This document shows positions 60,269 to 64,000 of a stretch of DNA of 64,000 bases, one piece after another; the first letter of the stretch is position 1, and the number at the start of each line of letters is the position of its first letter. The DNA comes from Dillenia suffruticosa (taxonomy: Eukaryota; Streptophyta; Magnoliopsida; Dilleniales; Dilleniaceae). Under the pieces are notes generated by a model, which was not told the origin of the DNA, did no database searches, and worked only from the letters and a program-made list of their open reading frames with translations. A program made the translations under genes and the position numbers. Where the stretch lies: assembly GCA_033439265.1 (NCBI GenBank), contig JAVTVX010000016.1:16166701-16230700 (forward strand), written 5' to 3'.

Positions 60269-61034
60269 AATTCTTCACTTATTTATCACTTACTACTCAC
60301 TTACTCTTACTTTTCGTTACTATTATCATCACTTATATTTTAAATTTCTTTTTACTAATTTCCTAATAGTATTAGTATTAGTTTAAGAATTAAATACATT
60401 GTTTATTTTTTACCAGAATACAAATGAATGAGCAAAAAAAATTATTTAAATTTTACCTTCCCTTTATCCCTTTATCACTTAGAAACACTTAGCCAGAAAG
60501 AAAGTAACAGATTCTTTTGATATTTTCATCTACTCCAATCTACTCCAATCTACTCCAAGTGAACCCTAAACCCGTATTATTTTTAAAACTCTTTCATTCC
60601 TCACACAAATTTTCACACAAATTGTCAATAACCGTGTTGATTTGAAAGTAATCTTGCAATTCAAAATTGAAAGAAATAAAATTAAATGGATTAATTTTCA
60701 TTGTAGATACCATGCATATCAAGCCTAATTATGGGAGTGGACTCTGACTATAAACAAGAAATCTTATCAATTCCTCTCTTGGTTGTTTAATTTTGATTCA
60801 CCATTCCTTTTTCTAAATCCCAAAAATATTTTTGAGTAATCGTTAAAAGATCAAACAAAAAACAAAAGTTTTTGAATAAAATGAAAGTTTTAGGCGGTTT
60901 TAAAATAACATATTAAAATTTTTTAAAGGTTTCAAAAAATTTTGAATTAAAATGATAAAAGTAATTTAATATTATTATAATTTTTAAATAATAATGTTAA
61001 TAAATACAAATGAGTAATTTAATAATATTAAAAA
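60269..61034. other. AT-rich spacer, no gene seen
   Basis: No ORF with a domain. The triple word atctactcca near 60530-60560 is a short local repeat. Nothing else was recognised. Confidence 0.45.
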
Positions 61035-61445
61035 TGGAGTAATTAGTGCCGTCGCATGGGTGGCATGGTCGTGTGGATTGTGCAGTCCCATGCTAGCCCG
61101 GGTGCCCGGGTGCCCGGGCTAGCATGGTCGGGAGCCTGCACTGCCCTTGCATGCACGCCATGCCAGGAGCCCGACCTGCCCTTGCATGTGCGGGCGCCAG
61201 GGTGCCTGGGCTGGCATGGCTGGGAGCCCGCACTTCCCTCGGGCTTGCGCGGGTGCCTGGGCTGGCATGGCTGGGAACCCACACTGCCCTTGCATGCCCA
61301 GCGTCACTGGCTTGGCTTGCCCGGGTGCCTGCGCGGCCCCTTTCACGCATGCCCTTCGCGAGCACTGCATGCTGCATGCTCGCATGCCACGCTGTGTGGC
61401 ATGCGCGGGTGCCAGCCGTCACATGGGCGTCCACGTGCGGCCCGA
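61035..61445. repeat. GC-rich degenerate tandem-repeat island
   Basis: Units of roughly 50 to 57 bp built on gggtgcctgggctggcatgg followed by ctgggarcccrcactgccc recur at about 61098, 61200 and 61252, with looser copies to 61430. All six frames stay open for 80 to 250 codons, which is expected of GC-rich repeats and is not evidence of genes. It is sharply bounded by AT-rich DNA on both sides and lies about 200 bp beyond the 3' end of the minus-strand gene that follows. Confidence 0.7.
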
Positions 61446-61649
61446 TTGCGGCATAGGAACCAATTTTTTAATAATATAAACATAAAAAAAAAAATTAAAA
61501 ATGAAATAAATAAGAAAATTAAGATAAATATTTTACATTTAATGTTTAAATTTTTGGAATCCAGATATTATATTGTGGTACATGAAAAAAAAAATGATAC
61601 ACGAAAAAAAAAAAGGAAAAAATTGGAATTATGGAAATTGAACTTTCGG

Positions 61650-63225
61650 TCAAAATTTTTTTGCTCTGGTCGGTTCAGTGGTCGGTTGAGAAGACGATGC
61701 AGTTCCACTTGCAGTTCCATGGGTCGCAGAAGCAGTCCCAATAGCAGAGGATGGTATTCCCCTTATCACTTCATCGAAACGAAAAGGGTTAGGATCATGT
61801 GTCGGTCTGGGAGGAGAAGCAAATGAAGACCTTGGAGGATGAGGACGAATAACGAATGGGTAGGCCGGGTAGGCAGAGCTCCCAACTGGTTGTGTGGTTC
61901 TGGAGGAAGATGGTCCTGGTTGCGTAGTTCCGAGCTGCAAATGATCTCGTATACAAGTAATAAAATTACTATTCACCCGTAGATCCGCCTCCATATTCAT
62001 CAAGCGACCTACCATTTTCATATGATCTTCCTGGTTCTGTTCCTTAAAATGATCATCATGCCGCCTAAATTCATCAAAATTATGCCTTAATTCACTCACT
62101 TGGGTTTGCATTTGTCCAATTTCTTTTCGTGATTCTCCCACTTCACTACGAACCTCACCGACTTCACTATGAACCTGGCCTACTTCACTGCGAACACTAT
62201 CCAACTGCAATTTCATATTATTCATATATTCGAACAATTCTTCCCACCTTCTTTTTTCATTTTCATTTACATTATCATCATTTACATCATGAAAATCATG
62301 AACTTCTTTCGCTCCTTCTGCTCGTGGTTTTGGCTCTGGCTCTGGCTCTGGCTCTAGCTCTGGAATATCTCTTTTTTTAAAATTTATCCACATACCGTCT
62401 TCATACACCCAATAAGCTCTTCGTAAAGTTCTATGATTTATACTATTTTTTATTATATTTAATTGTAAATGATTTTCTTTCTCTAGATTTATTCCGTGAC
62501 TTTTCAAAAAACCACTCACCATTCTACAATATGATAAATTATTATTAGAATCTCTTAAAAATATCATAAAATAAGGAAGTAAAAAATGTAAACCCGGATT
62601 TTTCTTTCAATCATACGTGCCATTAACCAAAAATCATCTCTAGTAATAGATGTATAATTTCCTGCACGTGGTTTAATAACGTGTATAATGAGAAAGTGAA
62701 GAATTCTTTTTTGAAAATTTAAATAAGTAGCGTTTGTACTAAAAAATTCTAAATTATCATTATTAAAAACTATTTTAGCATCCATTAATATTTCAGTGTT
62801 TAAATACACAGCACACTCTTCGTACTCCGTCCAACAGAGATCGGCCTCTCTACATATCATCTTAGGAGTCATTTTAATTATTTCACCATCAAAATAACTT
62901 TTAAAACTACACAAAGTAATATTCCCATCAATAACTACACAATCGTTATCCATTTTTTTTTTATATTATTATAAAAAATTCTAACAAAGTTCTCATATAT
63001 ATTTTTATCTGGATTAAGAATCCAAGATGGACACACTTCTTTTGAATAACTTCCGTACTCAAAATTTATACTATCCAAAAAATTCCAATCAATTAATCGA
63101 CCGGAAGTAATATTTCGATGAGAAAATACCTTTTGAAATAGATTGTTTTTTTTCATAGATGGAAAGTGTTTGTTTTCTTCCGAAACCATCGTAATTCTTT
63201 TTGCTTTTCTAAACGAGGAGGCCAT
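61650..63225 (-). pseudogene. putative plant transposon protein-like gene, two A-run frameshifts
   Basis: The product would start MASSFRKAKRITMVSEENKH at 63225. The first 300 residues resemble the 'putative plant transposon protein' family (PF20167-like) by order of features: GRLIDWNFLDSINFE, a VVIDGNITLCSFKSYF stretch, RDDFWLMARMIERK and LPYFMIFLRDSNNNLSY. The C-terminal half has a (PE)n run, a coiled-coil-like heptad stretch (SEVGEVRSEVGESRKEIGQM, about 62110-62200) and a Ser/Thr/Pro-rich tail ending KKF. Frame changes occur only in A-runs, near 62950 (ten As) and near 62600 (five As); the rest is open, so sequencing error or a very recent lesion is possible. Such proteins are common in plant repeats, and their role is unknown to me. 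Family assignment is from memory of the pattern. Confidence 0.6.
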
Positions 63226-64000
63226 TGTCGATTGTCGAGTTGGTGAGTTTGGAGAGGCACTAAAGAGGCGGTATTGAAACACAATTTTCGGTATTAAAAG
63301 TACTTCAGCAAAAAGAAAAATATGAAGGTCCAAATATGGTCAAATGATCACTGTTGTTATACTTAGAAAAATTCTAAGTATGAAGAATTTGGAATGTAAA
63401 GTCTCCTCTATTTATAAGGAGAATTATCCTTATCTAGCCTCAATTTTGGGTTAAGTATAGTACCCAAATTACACTTATCTTGTTGGCTGGGTTTTCAACA
63501 AAAATAAAAAAATCTTGCTTCCATGGCCCAAATAAGCCTTGCTTCCATGATTAGTTCTATGGCTGGTTCTATAACTTTTCTTTAATAAAATCTTTCCAGT
63601 AAATATAAACTCTGCATACTAAATAAAATTGTTAAAACACTATGAGGGATTTTGTTATCATCAAAACTAAAGAGACAACACAACAATTTCTAACAGTTAT
63701 TATTAGATTAAAAAAAATATAAAGAATTCTTTTTTAGAAAAAAAAAAAGATCTTAAAATATTTGATAGATGTGATTGAGACAAAAAAAAAAACTTTATTG
63801 TAATATTAAAAAATTTAGATGACTAAAAGAATTAAAAAATATGATTATTAAGATAAAAAAAAAACAGCTTCTTTTCAAAAAATTTGTTGAAAAAAAAAAT
63901 TTAAAATATATTTGTTTCTATTTATTTATTTCTTTATATATTTTTTTCTTTGGCACCACTTCTATTTATTTATTTGAAAAGAATACTGTACAAAATTGAT
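63226..64000. other. AT-rich flank, no gene seen
   Basis: This would hold the promoter of the minus-strand gene starting at 63225. The stretch to 63530 is moderately AT-rich; the last 300 bp are mostly A- and T-runs. The in-frame ORF extends upstream of the chosen ATG to 63333, but that part lacks family-like sequence and the downstream ATG gives the better start. Confidence 0.4.

Noticed and set aside
62129..62380. Plus-strand ORFs rich in Leu/Ala or Trp/Leu repeats
   Set aside because: They are antisense to the (PE)n run and coiled coil of the minus-strand gene at 61650-63225.

Overview
The window is nuclear DNA from a flowering plant with a repeat-rich genome. Plant-type CACTA transposases, a Ty3/gypsy chromovirus-like LTR retrotransposon, an L1-type LINE with DUF4283, an LRR receptor kinase, GT-AG introns and AT-rich spacers all point that way. 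I cannot name the species. I found no intact host gene. Nearly everything recognisable is a transposable element, and the only long uninterrupted ORF with a clear family is a retrotransposon gag.

Layout. (1) 1-2417 is AT-rich spacer with a degenerate 42-bp minisatellite. (2) 2421-12998 is a structurally complete CACTA element, CACTA-1, flanked by the 3-bp target duplication CTA. It holds arrays of short palindromes at both ends, a GC-rich 36-bp VNTR, a decayed TNP2 transposase and a decayed TNPA-like second gene. (3) 13414-16121 is a pseudogene of an LRR-XII (Xa21/EFR-type) receptor kinase that has lost its kinase core. (4) 17.2-44.65 kb is a nest. A minus-strand LINE was hit by a minus-oriented LTR element that is now a solo LTR (duplication CTGTA). 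That solo LTR was then hit by a plus-oriented Ty3/gypsy element (19169-27780, duplication GGTCT, 2.9-kb LTRs, intact gag, gutted pol). Finally a 5104-bp segment running from inside the 3' LTR to the LINE reverse transcriptase was tandemly triplicated (25862-41173). (5) 44.9-47.2 kb is a minus-strand remnant of a second TNP2 lineage. (6) 49.2-49.76 kb looks like an antisense LTR fragment. (7) 49765-60268 is a second large CACTA element, CACTA-2, in minus orientation and related to CACTA-1. (8) 61035-61445 is a GC-rich repeat island. (9) 61650-63225 is a minus-strand gene resembling the 'putative plant transposon protein' family, broken only at two A-runs.

How the parts relate. In both CACTA elements TNP2 (catalytic) is followed by the TNPA-like gene (Transposase_24-like), with terminal arrays that are the expected binding sites. 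Both copies look dead as coding units, but CACTA-1 still has termini that a protein supplied in trans could use. The gypsy element likewise keeps LTRs, primer-binding site, candidate polypurine tract, leader stem-loops and gag without a usable pol, so at best it is non-autonomous. The most unusual signals are the 5.1-kb triplication, the conserved hairpin just inside the LTR start, the paired leader stem-loops built on copies of the polypurine-tract motif, and a 174-bp intron-like insert between gag and protease. All coordinates and comparisons were made by eye. No database search or alignment was run.
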